The notes under the pieces: model-generated
Seen by the model: the letters and a program-made list of their open reading frames with translations, nothing else
Told to the model about the DNA's origin: nothing
The model's database searches: none
Shown: in pieces, positions 1-5,792 of the stretch
Layout: every line of letters starts with the position of its first letter
How positions within the stretch are numbered: position 1 is the first letter of the stretch
NCBI GenBank assembly: GCA_024644505.1
Contig: JAHEHQ010000026.1
Location: forward strand, 1 to 8,031
Source of the DNA: Gammaproteobacteria bacterium
Lineage (GTDB): Bacteria; Pseudomonadota; Gammaproteobacteria; Chromatiales; Chromatiaceae
DNA: 8,031 nt
Direction of reading: 5' to 3'
Program-made: the position numbers and the translations under genes

Positions 1-405
1 ATCCATAGATTCTGATTCCCCTATCTGCCGGTATCGGACAGATCATACACATCCTTTAAGAATATCATGATGTCCCAGGTGTGCCGACCTTGCCGCCCCC
101 ATTAGGCTTAGGGCTCGCGAAATAATAAGTCCATGAATCTGGGGCGTCGAGACCCCCGTCTGGCAAGGCGCGGAAACGCAGGAATATTCATAATCTTTCA
201 AGTTTTCGCAACGCATCCAGGCGGGATGGATCGGCGTCCCAAAACAGGGAGTTATTATTTCGCGAGCCCTTAGGGGCTGCGTGACGGTTTTTTTGCCCGG
301 CCGGGGTGACAGACACCCCGGAGTTGTCGTAGGGTGTTGGGAGCGCCGCGTCATGTGCGGCACGACCCGGTTTCCGATCTACTTTTGAAAATGCGGAGGA
401 AAGCG
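1..405. other. Gene-free region upstream of the ydcH-like gene
   Basis: No supportable gene is present in these 405 bases. Apart from the palindromic element at 110-270, the region holds a short hairpin with a bulge around 22-43 and a perfect 8-bp stem with 5-nt loop at 301-321 (CCGGGGTG / CACCCCGG). Neither is followed by a T-run in either direction, so neither is called a terminator. I see no convincing -35/-10 pair for the gene starting at 406. Confidence 0.6.
110..270. repeat. MITE-like imperfect palindrome with 19-bp inverted ends
   Basis: The ends, 110-128 and 252-270, are perfect inverted copies of AGGGCTCGCGAAATAATAA. The similarity continues inward more loosely. TGGGGCGTCGAGA... on the left resembles TGGGACGCCGAT... 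read from the right on the other strand, so the whole ~160 bp could fold into one long imperfect hairpin. The centre contains GAATATTC (182-189). The flanking bases read TTA|GGG...CCC|TTA, so a TA or TTA target duplication is possible, but the flanks are too short and palindromic to be sure. There is no transposase inside. An open minus-strand frame runs across the element (43-363), but I regard it as non-coding. The form fits a non-autonomous MITE or a dispersed intergenic repeat. Copy number elsewhere cannot be seen from this window. Confidence 0.7.
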
Positions 406-636
406 ATGTTCAGTGACTGTCAGGACATTGTCGAGAAGCTACTGGTTGAGGATGATGAGTTCAAAACCATGTATGAACGTCATCGGGAACTCAACAAGGA
501 AGTTGACAAGGCGGATATCGGGGTCATCCCCTTGTCAGACGACACCCTGCATACCAAGAAGAAAGAAAAACTCCTGCTCAAGGACCAGATGGCGGAAATC
601 ATCCGTCGCTATCAGCATCAGCAGGCCGTAGGCTGA
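406..636 (+). CDS. YdcH/DUF465-family small coiled-coil protein
   Basis: This 76-residue protein begins MFSDCQDIVEKLLVEDDEF. It has the family's pattern: a first helix, a 'HRELNKEVDKADIG' stretch like the family's 'HNKLDHEI', then a Lys-rich 'KKKEKLLLKDQMAEIIRRYQ' helix. The usual length is about 70-80 residues, so it looks complete. Members are predicted antiparallel helical hairpins, probably cytoplasmic, and their molecular role is not established. The ATG at 406 is chosen because GGAGGA (395-400) precedes it by 5 nt. In-frame starts at 334 (GTG) and 391 (ATG) would add residues absent from the family and lack a good ribosome site. The gene stands alone and converges on the protease gene at 760-2115. 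The family assignment is firm; a function is not. Confidence 0.88.
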   Translation: MFSDCQDIVEKLLVEDDEFKTMYERHRELNKEVDKADIGVIPLSDDTLHTKKKEKLLLKDQMAEIIRRYQHQQAVG

Positions 637-650
637 CCCATTCCCAACCC

Positions 651-694
651 GGTGCGGCAGGCCTGTCAGGACCTGCCGCACCGACTCGCGTCGG
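651..694. terminator. Possible terminator between convergent genes
   Basis: An 11-bp perfect stem, GGTGCGGCAGG (651-661) with CCTGCCGCACC (672-682), encloses a loop that can itself pair partly. It is followed immediately by a second small hairpin, CCGAC-TCGC-GTCGG (681-694), and then TTTAA. It starts 15 nt after the stop of the ydcH-like gene and lies between two convergent genes, where a two-way terminator is expected. The T-run is very short for intrinsic termination, so this is moderate evidence only. Confidence 0.45.
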
Positions 695-695
695 T

Positions 696-770
696 TTAAC
701 CCAGTGCCACCGGCACAACCCACTGATCACCCCGCCTGTTTATCAGGAGCACCACCTTTTTAGTGTCTTT
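696..770 (-). pseudogene. Out-of-frame remnant of the DegP-like PDZ2 C-terminus
   Basis: Reading the minus strand in the +1 frame relative to the protease gene, this stretch gives KDT followed by KKVVLLINRRGDQWVVP, then VALG and a TAA stop at 696-698. That is the characteristic last strand of the second PDZ domain in long DegP-type proteases (pattern 'LLlinR-G-----v-l'). The part normally between VVV-G-V and this strand is absent. That part is roughly 40 residues and includes the GSPA-AGL--GDVI motif. The simplest reading is a deletion of a number of bases not divisible by three. The expressed frame then meets TAA at 760-762. Confidence 0.75.
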
Positions 771-2115
771 CGACACCCACCACCACGGATCCACTGACCT
801 CCTCACCTACCTGATAGCGAGCACGGATCCCGGGCGTCATGGGTGCCGGTGACAGCCCCAGTCTTCCGTCAGAAGGCTTCTTTACAGGGCTCCCGACAGC
901 TGCGCTGGCGGCTTCCGCATGACCGATTGAGACCTCCAGGCGTTTCTGTTTTCCATCCCGCCATACCATGACTTCCACCTTCTGCCCGGCGGAGATACCC
1001 GCCACCATGTGGGAGAGATCCTTGGCTTCACCCACGTCCCTGTTATCGAATATCACGATCACATCACCCGTTCTAATCCCCGCACCGGATGCGGGAGACC
1101 CGTCGACTACCCTCGCAACCAATGCCCCTTTCGTCTCCGGAAGATCGAGACTCTCTGCCAGTTCTTGGGTGACACCCTGGATCTGCACCCCCAGCCAACC
1201 CCGTTCCACCTGGCCGTTGCTCATTAATTGTTGGACCACGGCCCGGGCCTGGGCCGCGGGAACGGCGAAACCGATCCCCACGTTGCCGCCGGTAGGCGAG
1301 AAGATCGCGGTATTCACACCGATGACCTTACCGTTCAAGTCAAAAAGCGGTCCACCGGAGTTGCCGCGGTTGATGGGCGCATCGATCTGGAGATAGTCGT
1401 CGTAGGGCCCGGACTGGATATCCCTGCCCCGGGCGGAAACTATGCCCGTGGTTACGGTCCCGCCCAGCCCGAAGGGGTTTCCTATTGCCAGAATCCAGTC
1501 GCCCGGCCGGGCGGCATCCGAGTCTCCGAAATCGACGAAGGGAAGGGGGTCATCGGCGGTTACCTTGAGAACCGCGAGGTCTGTCTTCGGATCGGTGCCC
1601 CTCAGCGTTGCGGTGAGTTTTCGACCGTCGTTGAGGACCACGCTGATCTCTTCTGCATGCTGTACCACGTGATGGCTGGTCACTATGTACCCATCCGGGC
1701 TGACGATGAACCCGGAACCCAACCCCTGGGTCCTGGGCATCCGGCCGCCGGAACCGGGGGACCTGGATTCCTTGCCAAAGAATCGTTCGAGAAAATCCCT
1801 GGGCATTATGCCATCGGGGATATCCAACCCCTGGAAGTTGCGGCCTTTCGGGCCGGACGCTCCGCCCTTGACCGTAACATTGACCACGGCGGGCTTTATG
1901 TCCTCGACCAGTTCCGCAAAACTGCCCGGCACCTGCATGGTCGCAGCCGCTGATGAAGACTGGGTTTGCGATACGGCATGGGCCGCGACCAGTCCGGTGA
2001 CACCCGTCAGGGCTATCGCCACTGCCAATACGACGGCCTTGGGCCTGCTCCCGAAAACTTGCCCAATAGTTCCGGCTGGCTTGTTCAAAGTTGGTGCTGA
2101 TGATCTCCTGGACAT
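760..2115 (-). CDS. DegP/DegQ-type periplasmic serine protease, second PDZ domain truncated
   Basis: This is an HtrA/Do-family S1C protease of 451 residues, acting in periplasmic protein quality control. The ATG at 2115 is chosen because GGAGGT lies 6 nt upstream (2122-2127). The alternative ATG at 2148 has no ribosome site. A signal peptide spans about residues 25-47, ending AAHA. The protease domain carries the triad His149 (TSHHVV), Asp179 (TDLAVLK) and Ser253 (GNSGGPL). PDZ1 starts near residue 306 (GWLGVQIQGV) and includes GSPASGAGIRTGDVI. PDZ2 begins near residue 418 (GRLGLSPAPMTP) but stops after about 34 residues at VVVGVERH. The missing C-terminal strand lies just beyond the stop in another frame (see 696-770). 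Catalysis and PDZ1 look intact, so the product may work as a one-PDZ, DegS-like form; this is inference. It is divergent from the gene at 2226, with a palindrome between them. Confidence 0.92.
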   Translation of the reverse strand: MSRRSSAPTLNKPAGTIGQVFGSRPKAVVLAVAIALTGVTGLVAAHAVSQTQSSSAAATMQVPGSFAELVEDIKPAVVNVTVKGGASGPKGRNFQGLDIPDGIMPRDFLERFFGKESRSPGSGGRMPRTQGLGSGFIVSPDGYIVTSHHVVQHAEEISVVLNDGRKLTATLRGTDPKTDLAVLKVTADDPLPFVDFGDSDAARPGDWILAIGNPFGLGGTVTTGIVSARGRDIQSGPYDDYLQIDAPINRGNSGGPLFDLNGKVIGVNTAIFSPTGGNVGIGFAVPAAQARAVVQQLMSNGQVERGWLGVQIQGVTQELAESLDLPETKGALVARVVDGSPASGAGIRTGDVIVIFDNRDVGEAKDLSHMVAGISAGQKVEVMVWRDGKQKRLEVSIGHAEAASAAVGSPVKKPSDGRLGLSPAPMTPGIRARYQVGEEVSGSVVVGVERH

Positions 2116-2193
2116 GTTACGACCTCCGATAAATAGTGTTTGCGTCATGTCACAAGATAATTCGCATTGCCTTAACGGGAGATTTCCGTTTTA

Positions 2194-2213
2194 TTAACAT
2201 TTTGTAATGTTAA
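2194..2213. promoter_or_regulatory. Operator-like palindrome between divergent genes
   Basis: TTAACATT-TTGT-AATGTTAA is a perfect 8-bp inverted repeat with a 4-nt centre. It lies in the 110-bp gap between the divergent protease gene (start 2115) and the small gene at 2226. Its half-site AATGTTA recurs in the palindrome at 2597-2616. Position just ahead of two starts suggests a repressor or activator site. The regulator cannot be named from sequence. Confidence 0.5.
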
Positions 2214-2214
2214 A

Positions 2215-2225
2215 GGGGTGTCCCC
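2215..2225 (+). promoter_or_regulatory. Ribosome site inside a small hairpin
   Basis: The only plausible ribosome site for the gene at 2226 is the GGGGTG at 2215-2220. Its GGGG can pair with the CCCC at 2222-2225 across a TGT loop, directly before the ATG. The 4-bp all-GC stem could reduce initiation. Whether it forms in the cell is unknown. Confidence 0.3.
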
Positions 2226-2453
2226 ATGCCGCAGACGCTTGAAATTCAACTAACGGTTGACGACTCCCTCATCGACCATGTCAGGGAAGGGCTGCGGCAG
2301 ACCGATTCGACGGCTGCACCCGGGGATGTCATCGTGAACCTGCTTACCGCGGTGCTGGACGGATCCGATCTGCCCCTTGCTGCGAAGAAAAACGGAGAGC
2401 GGGGGATTCTTGTCTCCTATCACCTGAGGTCCTTCTCAGAACCAATCTTCTGA
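2226..2453 (+). CDS. Small hypothetical protein, unrecognised
   Basis: The frame encodes 75 residues beginning MPQTLEIQLTVDD and ending SFSEPIF. I do not recognise a family. It is probably soluble and acidic in the first half. An alternating beta-like segment (LEIQLTV) is followed by a helix (SLIDHVREGLRQT) and a second helix (DVIVNLLTAVL). There is no signal peptide, membrane segment, Cys pair or metal motif. GGGGTG 5 nt before the ATG serves as a ribosome site, and codon third positions are GC-rich like the neighbours, which supports coding. It is divergent from the protease gene and separated from it by the palindrome at 2194-2213, so the two may share control. A non-coding frame remains possible. 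Confidence 0.5.
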   Translation: MPQTLEIQLTVDDSLIDHVREGLRQTDSTAAPGDVIVNLLTAVLDGSDLPLAAKKNGERGILVSYHLRSFSEPIF

Positions 2454-2457
2454 CCCC

Positions 2458-2490
<33 letters not shown>

Positions 2491-2515
2491 CCGGCAGTGT
2501 TGCAGATCCGGCCGC

Positions 2516-2525
2516 TTGTAACATC
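2516..2525 (+). promoter_or_regulatory. Half-site resembling the nearby palindromes
   Basis: TTGTAACATC matches nine of ten bases of the half-site TTGTAACATT in the palindrome at 2597-2616, 81 bp downstream. On its own it would be unremarkable. It is listed because it lies in the same intergenic region as the full site. Confidence 0.25.
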
Positions 2526-2596
2526 CACGCCCATGTTTTTATCTTATTGATTAAAAATCATATTTTATATTTTCCAGGCATAACACAGGGAATTAT

Positions 2597-2616
2597 TTGT
2601 AACATTAATGTTACAA
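2597..2616. promoter_or_regulatory. Perfect 20-bp palindrome, probable operator
   Basis: TTGTAACATTAATGTTACAA is perfectly self-complementary over 20 bp. It lies in AT-rich DNA 61 bp before the small gene at 2677. It abuts or overlaps candidate promoter elements: TATAGT at 2623-2628 and TAAAAT at 2632-2637 are possible -10 boxes, which would place the palindrome over the -35 region. It shares TAACATT/AATGTTA arms with the palindrome at 2194-2213. I infer a dimeric regulator's binding site; its identity is not known. Confidence 0.55.
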
Positions 2617-2676
2617 TTGAGTTATAGTGTCTAAAATTGGATTTGGGAAAGCAGTATTGACGAGGTCGGGTATCCA

Positions 2677-2901
2677 ATGAAGTCCCAGAAGATTATTGCA
2701 GAGCTGAACTACCATCTGGATATGGCCACACTGGAGGGATGTGGCCAGAACAAGGAGGTGAAATCTTTTGTTCAACAGTGCCGGGAAATAGAGCAGCAGA
2801 TTCTGAAGCTGCTGAAGAAGGAAGATAAGAAGCCGAACCGCCGCAAGCTGAAGAAAGAGCTGGTCAACGTTCAGGATCTGGTTTCACAGTTTCAGCAGTA
2901 G
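2677..2901 (+). CDS. Small Lys-rich helical protein, unrecognised
   Basis: The frame encodes 74 residues, MKSQKIIAELNYHLDM to VSQFQQ, with no family I recognise. The composition is strongly helical and charged. The segment around REIEQQILKLLKKEDKK (about residues 36-52) and the last 15 residues have hydrophobic spacing compatible with a short helical hairpin or coiled coil. The product is rich in Lys and probably cytoplasmic, with two Cys (22 and 35) that match no motif known to me. The ATG at 2677 has GAGGT at 2662-2666, 10 nt upstream, which is usable but distant. AT-rich upstream DNA with a perfect palindrome and -10-like hexamers suggests its own regulated promoter. The nucleic-acid-binding look of the Lys-rich stretch is a guess only. 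Confidence 0.65.
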   Translation: MKSQKIIAELNYHLDMATLEGCGQNKEVKSFVQQCREIEQQILKLLKKEDKKPNRRKLKKELVNVQDLVSQFQQ

Positions 2902-2912
2902 TCCTTGCCATA

Positions 2913-2932
2913 CCGGGGAACCCTAACCCCGG
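2913..2932 (+). terminator. Weak hairpin after the gene at 2677-2901
   Basis: CCGGGG (2913-2918) pairs with CCCCGG (2927-2932) across an 8-nt loop, 11 nt after the stop codon. There is no T-run after it. It could be a Rho-assisted end or mRNA stabiliser, and could be chance. Confidence 0.25.
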
Positions 2933-2986
2933 GTACCCTTTGCCTCCGTGGATCATGGGCCTGCGGATGTATTCCCTTGAAACTTG

Positions 2987-3015
2987 TTGGCACGCCGCGG
3001 CAACCCCTGGATAAT
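2987..3015 (+). promoter_or_regulatory. Sigma70-type promoter for the membrane protein-ecotin unit
   Basis: TTGGCA (2987-2992) and GATAAT (3010-3015) each match the consensus hexamer at five of six positions and are separated by exactly 17 bp. Transcription would start near 3022, giving a leader of roughly 115 nt before the GTG at 3139. No gene lies between, and the next two genes overlap, so this is the likely promoter of both. It is called from sequence only. Confidence 0.55.
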
Positions 3016-3138
3016 GGCGCTACCCTAGGGCCTGTTAACAGTCTGCGGATATCCAGCGACCGAGGCCCTTCCAACCAGGTGCACGGCAGGGCCATAGCCA
3101 TGCCGAAGCACCCTCTGGATGCATCCCGGTAACCCGCC

Positions 3139-3426
3139 GTGAAAATGTTTTTCGCAATCGTTGTAACCTTCCTGATCACCGGCCCCATCGGCATCGTCGT
3201 CGGATACAAGATGGCGGAGATCCAGCAGTACCAGAAGGGCAGGGCCCATGGCAGGATCGATACGCTGGAGCAGTTGCATGCCGATATCCGCGGCCACCTG
3301 TCACATCGGGTCGTGAAGCAAGGGCCGACAGGCAGCCCTTTTCCGAAATCGCTTTACAGCGTCAACAACAAGGTCATCTATGTCACGGAAGTGAATGGCA
3401 TTCCGACCCTGGCTACAGACCCATGA
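3139..3426 (+). CDS. Small membrane-anchored protein upstream of ecotin, unrecognised
   Basis: The frame encodes 95 residues. An N-terminal hydrophobic helix (about residues 3-24, MFFAIVVTFLITGPIGIVVG) is followed by a soluble part containing a helix (IDTLEQLHADIRGHL) and a C-terminal beta-like segment (NNKVIYVTEVNGIPTL). The hydrophobic segment has no obvious cleavage site and looks like an uncleaved anchor, with the rest likely on one face of the inner membrane. The start is uncertain: GTG at 3139 and ATG at 3145 are both possible, and neither has a clear ribosome site. An in-frame TAA at 3130-3132 excludes anything longer. The stop overlaps the ecotin start as ATGA (3423-3426), implying coupled translation and a shared operon. 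I recognise no family, so any functional tie to ecotin is inferred from the overlap only. Confidence 0.65.
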   Translation: MKMFFAIVVTFLITGPIGIVVGYKMAEIQQYQKGRAHGRIDTLEQLHADIRGHLSHRVVKQGPTGSPFPKSLYSVNNKVIYVTEVNGIPTLATDP

Positions 3427-3893
3427 AAAAAATAACAGCTTTGATACTCTTGATTCCCCTTGGCGCCGCCGCAGGGGACGCGCGGGACAACATGAAACCC
3501 TATCCCGCCCCGGAGGCAGGATTCAACCGGATGGTGTTCAATGTTCCCCCCGCGGAGAATGATGCCGACCGCAAGATCGAGATCATGGCGGGAAAGACCA
3601 TGGCTGCGGACTGCAACCAGACCTGGCTGGGCGGACGCCTGGAGAGAAAGGTGGCACAGGGTTGGGGTTATCCCTACTTCGTGCTGGAGGCGTCGGATAT
3701 TGCGGCATCAACCAGAATGGCCTGTCCTCCGGGGGAGGAAAAGACCGAGCGATTCGTAGCCGTCCGGGGGGAAGGCTTCCTGTTGCGCTACAACAGCAAG
3801 CTGCCCGTCGTCGTATATGTACCAAATGGTTTCGAGGTCCGTTACCGAATTTGGCGGGCAGACGAGAGTATCGGTAAAGCCAATTCAAGGTGA
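3423..3893 (+). CDS. eco: Ecotin-family periplasmic serine protease inhibitor, Arg at P1
   Basis: This 156-residue precursor of an ecotin-type inhibitor of S1 serine proteases has a signal peptide (MKKITALILLIPLGAAAG) that sends it to the periplasm. Family landmarks run in order: YPAPEAGFNRMVF, the paired cysteines Cys64 and Cys101 that form the disulfide in E. coli ecotin, the LGGRLERK...GWGYPYFVLE core, the reactive loop ASTRMACPPG, LRYNSKLPVVVYVPNG, and the C-terminal YRIWRADESI. E. coli ecotin has STMMACP in the loop with Met84 as P1; here the aligned residue is Arg98. From protease-inhibitor principles, P1 Arg favours trypsin-like targets; this is inferred. The length matches the family. 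The start overlaps the preceding stop and lacks a strong ribosome site, so translation is probably coupled. A DegP-type protease gene lies nearby, but ecotin is not known to inhibit that family. Confidence 0.93.
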   Translation: MKKITALILLIPLGAAAGDARDNMKPYPAPEAGFNRMVFNVPPAENDADRKIEIMAGKTMAADCNQTWLGGRLERKVAQGWGYPYFVLEASDIAASTRMACPPGEEKTERFVAVRGEGFLLRYNSKLPVVVYVPNGFEVRYRIWRADESIGKANSR

Positions 3894-3900
3894 TCACCAA

Positions 3901-3958
3901 CCGAAGCAGAGAACCCAGGACCGCTCTGATAACAATATCAGAACGCCCCGAGCTTCGG
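3901..3958. terminator. Nested inverted repeats between convergent eco and glmS
   Basis: An outer stem CCGAAGC (3901-3907) / GCTTCGG (3952-3958) encloses a perfect inner hairpin TCTGATA-ACAA-TATCAGA (3925-3942). It fills the 72-bp gap between two convergent genes, where a shared transcription end is expected. No T-run follows on either strand, so an intrinsic terminator is not proven. Confidence 0.4.
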
Positions 3959-3965
3959 TCTGATA

Positions 3966-5792
3966 TCACTCGACAGTAACCGACTTGGCCAGGTTCCTGG
4001 GCTGATCGACATCGGTACCCCTGAGCACCGCCACATGATAAGCGAGCAACTGCAGGGGGATGGTGTAGACGATGGGTGCCGTAGAGGGATAGATGTCGTC
4101 CAGGGTGAGATTCTGGTAGTTGTCCAGGTCGATCTTCACGTTCTTGTCGCTGAACAGGAACAGCTCGCCCTCCCTGGCACGGACCTCCTGGAGATTGGAG
4201 AGCACCTTTTCCAGCAGCGGGTCGTCGGGCAGGGCGCACACCACCGGCATCTCCGCGTCCACCAGCGCCAGAGGACCATGTTTGAGCTCCCCGGCGGGGT
4301 AGGCCTCGGCATGGATATAGGAGATCTCCTTGAGTTTCAGGGCCCCCTCCAGCGCGATGGGATAAAAGGGGCCACGGCCGAGAAACAGGGCATGCTGCTT
4401 CTCGCCAAAGGCCTGTGCCATCGCCCGGATGTCATCGCTCATCTCGAGCGCCACCTCGACCTGGCGGGGCAGGGCGTGCAGCTCATCCACATATCTTTTC
4501 TGCTGCTCCGGCGTCTGACCGTTACGACGTGCCAGGGCCAGGGTCAGGAGGCGCAGCGCCACCAACTGGGTGGTGAAGGCCTTTGTTGAAGCAACCCCGA
4601 TCTCGGGACCGGCGCGGGTCATCAACGCGACATCGGACTCGCGCACCAGAGAGCTTTCCGGCACGTTGCAGACCGTCAGGCTGCCCAGGTAACCGGCCTC
4701 CCGGGCCTTGCGCAGGGCCGCCAGGGAATCTGCAGTCTCCCCGGACTGGGAGATGGTGATGAACAGGGTACCGGGCAACACCACCACCTTGCGGTAGCGG
4801 TATTCACTTGCCACTTCCACGGAGCAGGGGATGCCGCTTTCCTCCAGCCAGTACCTGCAAACCAGCCCTGCGTGATAGCTTGTACCGCAGGCGATGATAT
4901 GGACTGCGCGCGTCTCATCCAGCAGGCGCTTGGCCTCGTGGCCAAAGCTCTCCTCCAGCAGCCTGCCCCTGTGAATGCGGCCTTCCAGGGTTTCGGCGAT
5001 CACCGACGGCTGCTCATGGATCTCCTTCAACATGTAATGGTTGTATGGGCCCTTGTCGGCGGTGGTGGCCGCCAGCTGGGAGGCCCGGACGGGGCGCTCC
5101 ACCTGCTCCCCCTGTTCGTCGAACACCCGGATCCGGTCCCGCCGGATCTCGGCCACGTCCCCTTCCTCGAGAAACATGAAGCGCTGGGTCACCGGCAGCA
5201 GCGCGAAGACATCGGAAGCGATGAAATTTTCCTTGTCACCCACGCCCACCACCAGAGGACTGCCGACCCTGGCGACCACCAGGCGGTCGGGATCATCGGG
5301 CGTCACCACGGCCAGGGCATAGGCCCCTACCAGGCGCGCCGTGGTGGCACGCACCGCCTGCAGCAGATCGGGGGTGTTCTTCAGCTCGCTGGCCAACAGA
5401 TGAACGATCACCTCGGTGTCGGTTTCCGATGAAAAACGGTAACCGGCGGCGGTCAGCTGCTCACGGAGTTCCCGGTGGTTCTCTATGATGCCGTTGTGCA
5501 CCACCGCCACCTGCTCACCGCTCATGTGGGGATGGGCGTTGCGTTCCGCCGGCATGCCGTGGGTTGCCCACCGGGTGTGGGCGATCCCCAGGTCGCCGGA
5601 GATTTCGGTCTTGTCCAACAGCTCCTGTAGGGAGGCCACCTTGCCCACGGACCGGATCCGCTGCAGATGGGCGGAGGCATCCCGGATGGCGATTCCCGCA
5701 GAGTCGTAACCCCGGTATTCGAGACGCCTGAGCCCCTCCATCAGGATGGGCATGACCTCACGCTGTGCAATGGCACCTACTATTCCACACAT
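3966..5792 (-). CDS. glmS: Glutamine--fructose-6-phosphate aminotransferase (isomerizing)
   Basis: GlmS converts fructose-6-phosphate and glutamine to glucosamine-6-phosphate and glutamate, the first committed step toward UDP-GlcNAc for peptidoglycan and LPS. It is cytoplasmic. The 608 residues compare with 609 in E. coli, so it is complete. It starts MCGIVGA, with Cys2 becoming the N-terminal nucleophile of the glutaminase domain (1 to about 240), which includes HTRWATHG and the VVHNGIIENH motif. The two SIS sugar-isomerase domains follow. SIS1 has ACGTSYHAG and SQSGETADS (near 348-356); SIS2 has LGRGPFYPIALEGALKLKEISY (split across 471-492). Near the C-terminus are the catalytic-site KHGP (504-507) and the final LAKSVTVE with its conserved Lys603. 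The ribosome site is weak (TTGAGAT just before ATG). It follows glmU on the same strand after 250 bp that contain a palindromic repeat. No glmS ribozyme is expected or seen. Confidence 0.98.
   Translation of the reverse strand: MCGIVGAIAQREVMPILMEGLRRLEYRGYDSAGIAIRDASAHLQRIRSVGKVASLQELLDKTEISGDLGIAHTRWATHGMPAERNAHPHMSGEQVAVVHNGIIENHRELREQLTAAGYRFSSETDTEVIVHLLASELKNTPDLLQAVRATTARLVGAYALAVVTPDDPDRLVVARVGSPLVVGVGDKENFIASDVFALLPVTQRFMFLEEGDVAEIRRDRIRVFDEQGEQVERPVRASQLAATTADKGPYNHYMLKEIHEQPSVIAETLEGRIHRGRLLEESFGHEAKRLLDETRAVHIIACGTSYHAGLVCRYWLEESGIPCSVEVASEYRYRKVVVLPGTLFITISQSGETADSLAALRKAREAGYLGSLTVCNVPESSLVRESDVALMTRAGPEIGVASTKAFTTQLVALRLLTLALARRNGQTPEQQKRYVDELHALPRQVEVALEMSDDIRAMAQAFGEKQHALFLGRGPFYPIALEGALKLKEISYIHAEAYPAGELKHGPLALVDAEMPVVCALPDDPLLEKVLSNLQEVRAREGELFLFSDKNVKIDLDNYQNLTLDDIYPSTAPIVYTIPLQLLAYHVAVLRGTDVDQPRNLAKSVTVE

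Noticed and set aside
301..321. Perfect 8-bp hairpin considered as a terminator
   Set aside because: No T-run follows on either strand; the seven T's at 288-294 lie on the wrong side for a + strand terminator and read as A's on the minus strand.
43..363. Minus-strand open frame of ~106 codons over the palindromic element
   Set aside because: It follows the inverted-repeat structure of the element, has no ribosome site, and has the composition of a translated repeat, not of a protein family.
1228..1953. Long + strand open frame opposite the DegP-like gene
   Set aside because: It is antisense to a clear protease with catalytic motifs; GC-rich coding DNA commonly leaves the opposite strand open.
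2149..2193. A sigmaE promoter for the DegP-like gene
   Set aside because: A GGAAAT stretch resembles the -35, but no TCnnA-type -10 appears at 16 bp spacing.
2902..3138. Short open frames on both strands in the gap before the membrane protein gene
   Set aside because: They have no ribosome sites, no recognisable sequence, and overlap a promoter and leader.
4035..5432. Several + strand open frames opposite glmS
   Set aside because: All are shadows of the intact 608-residue GlmS frame.
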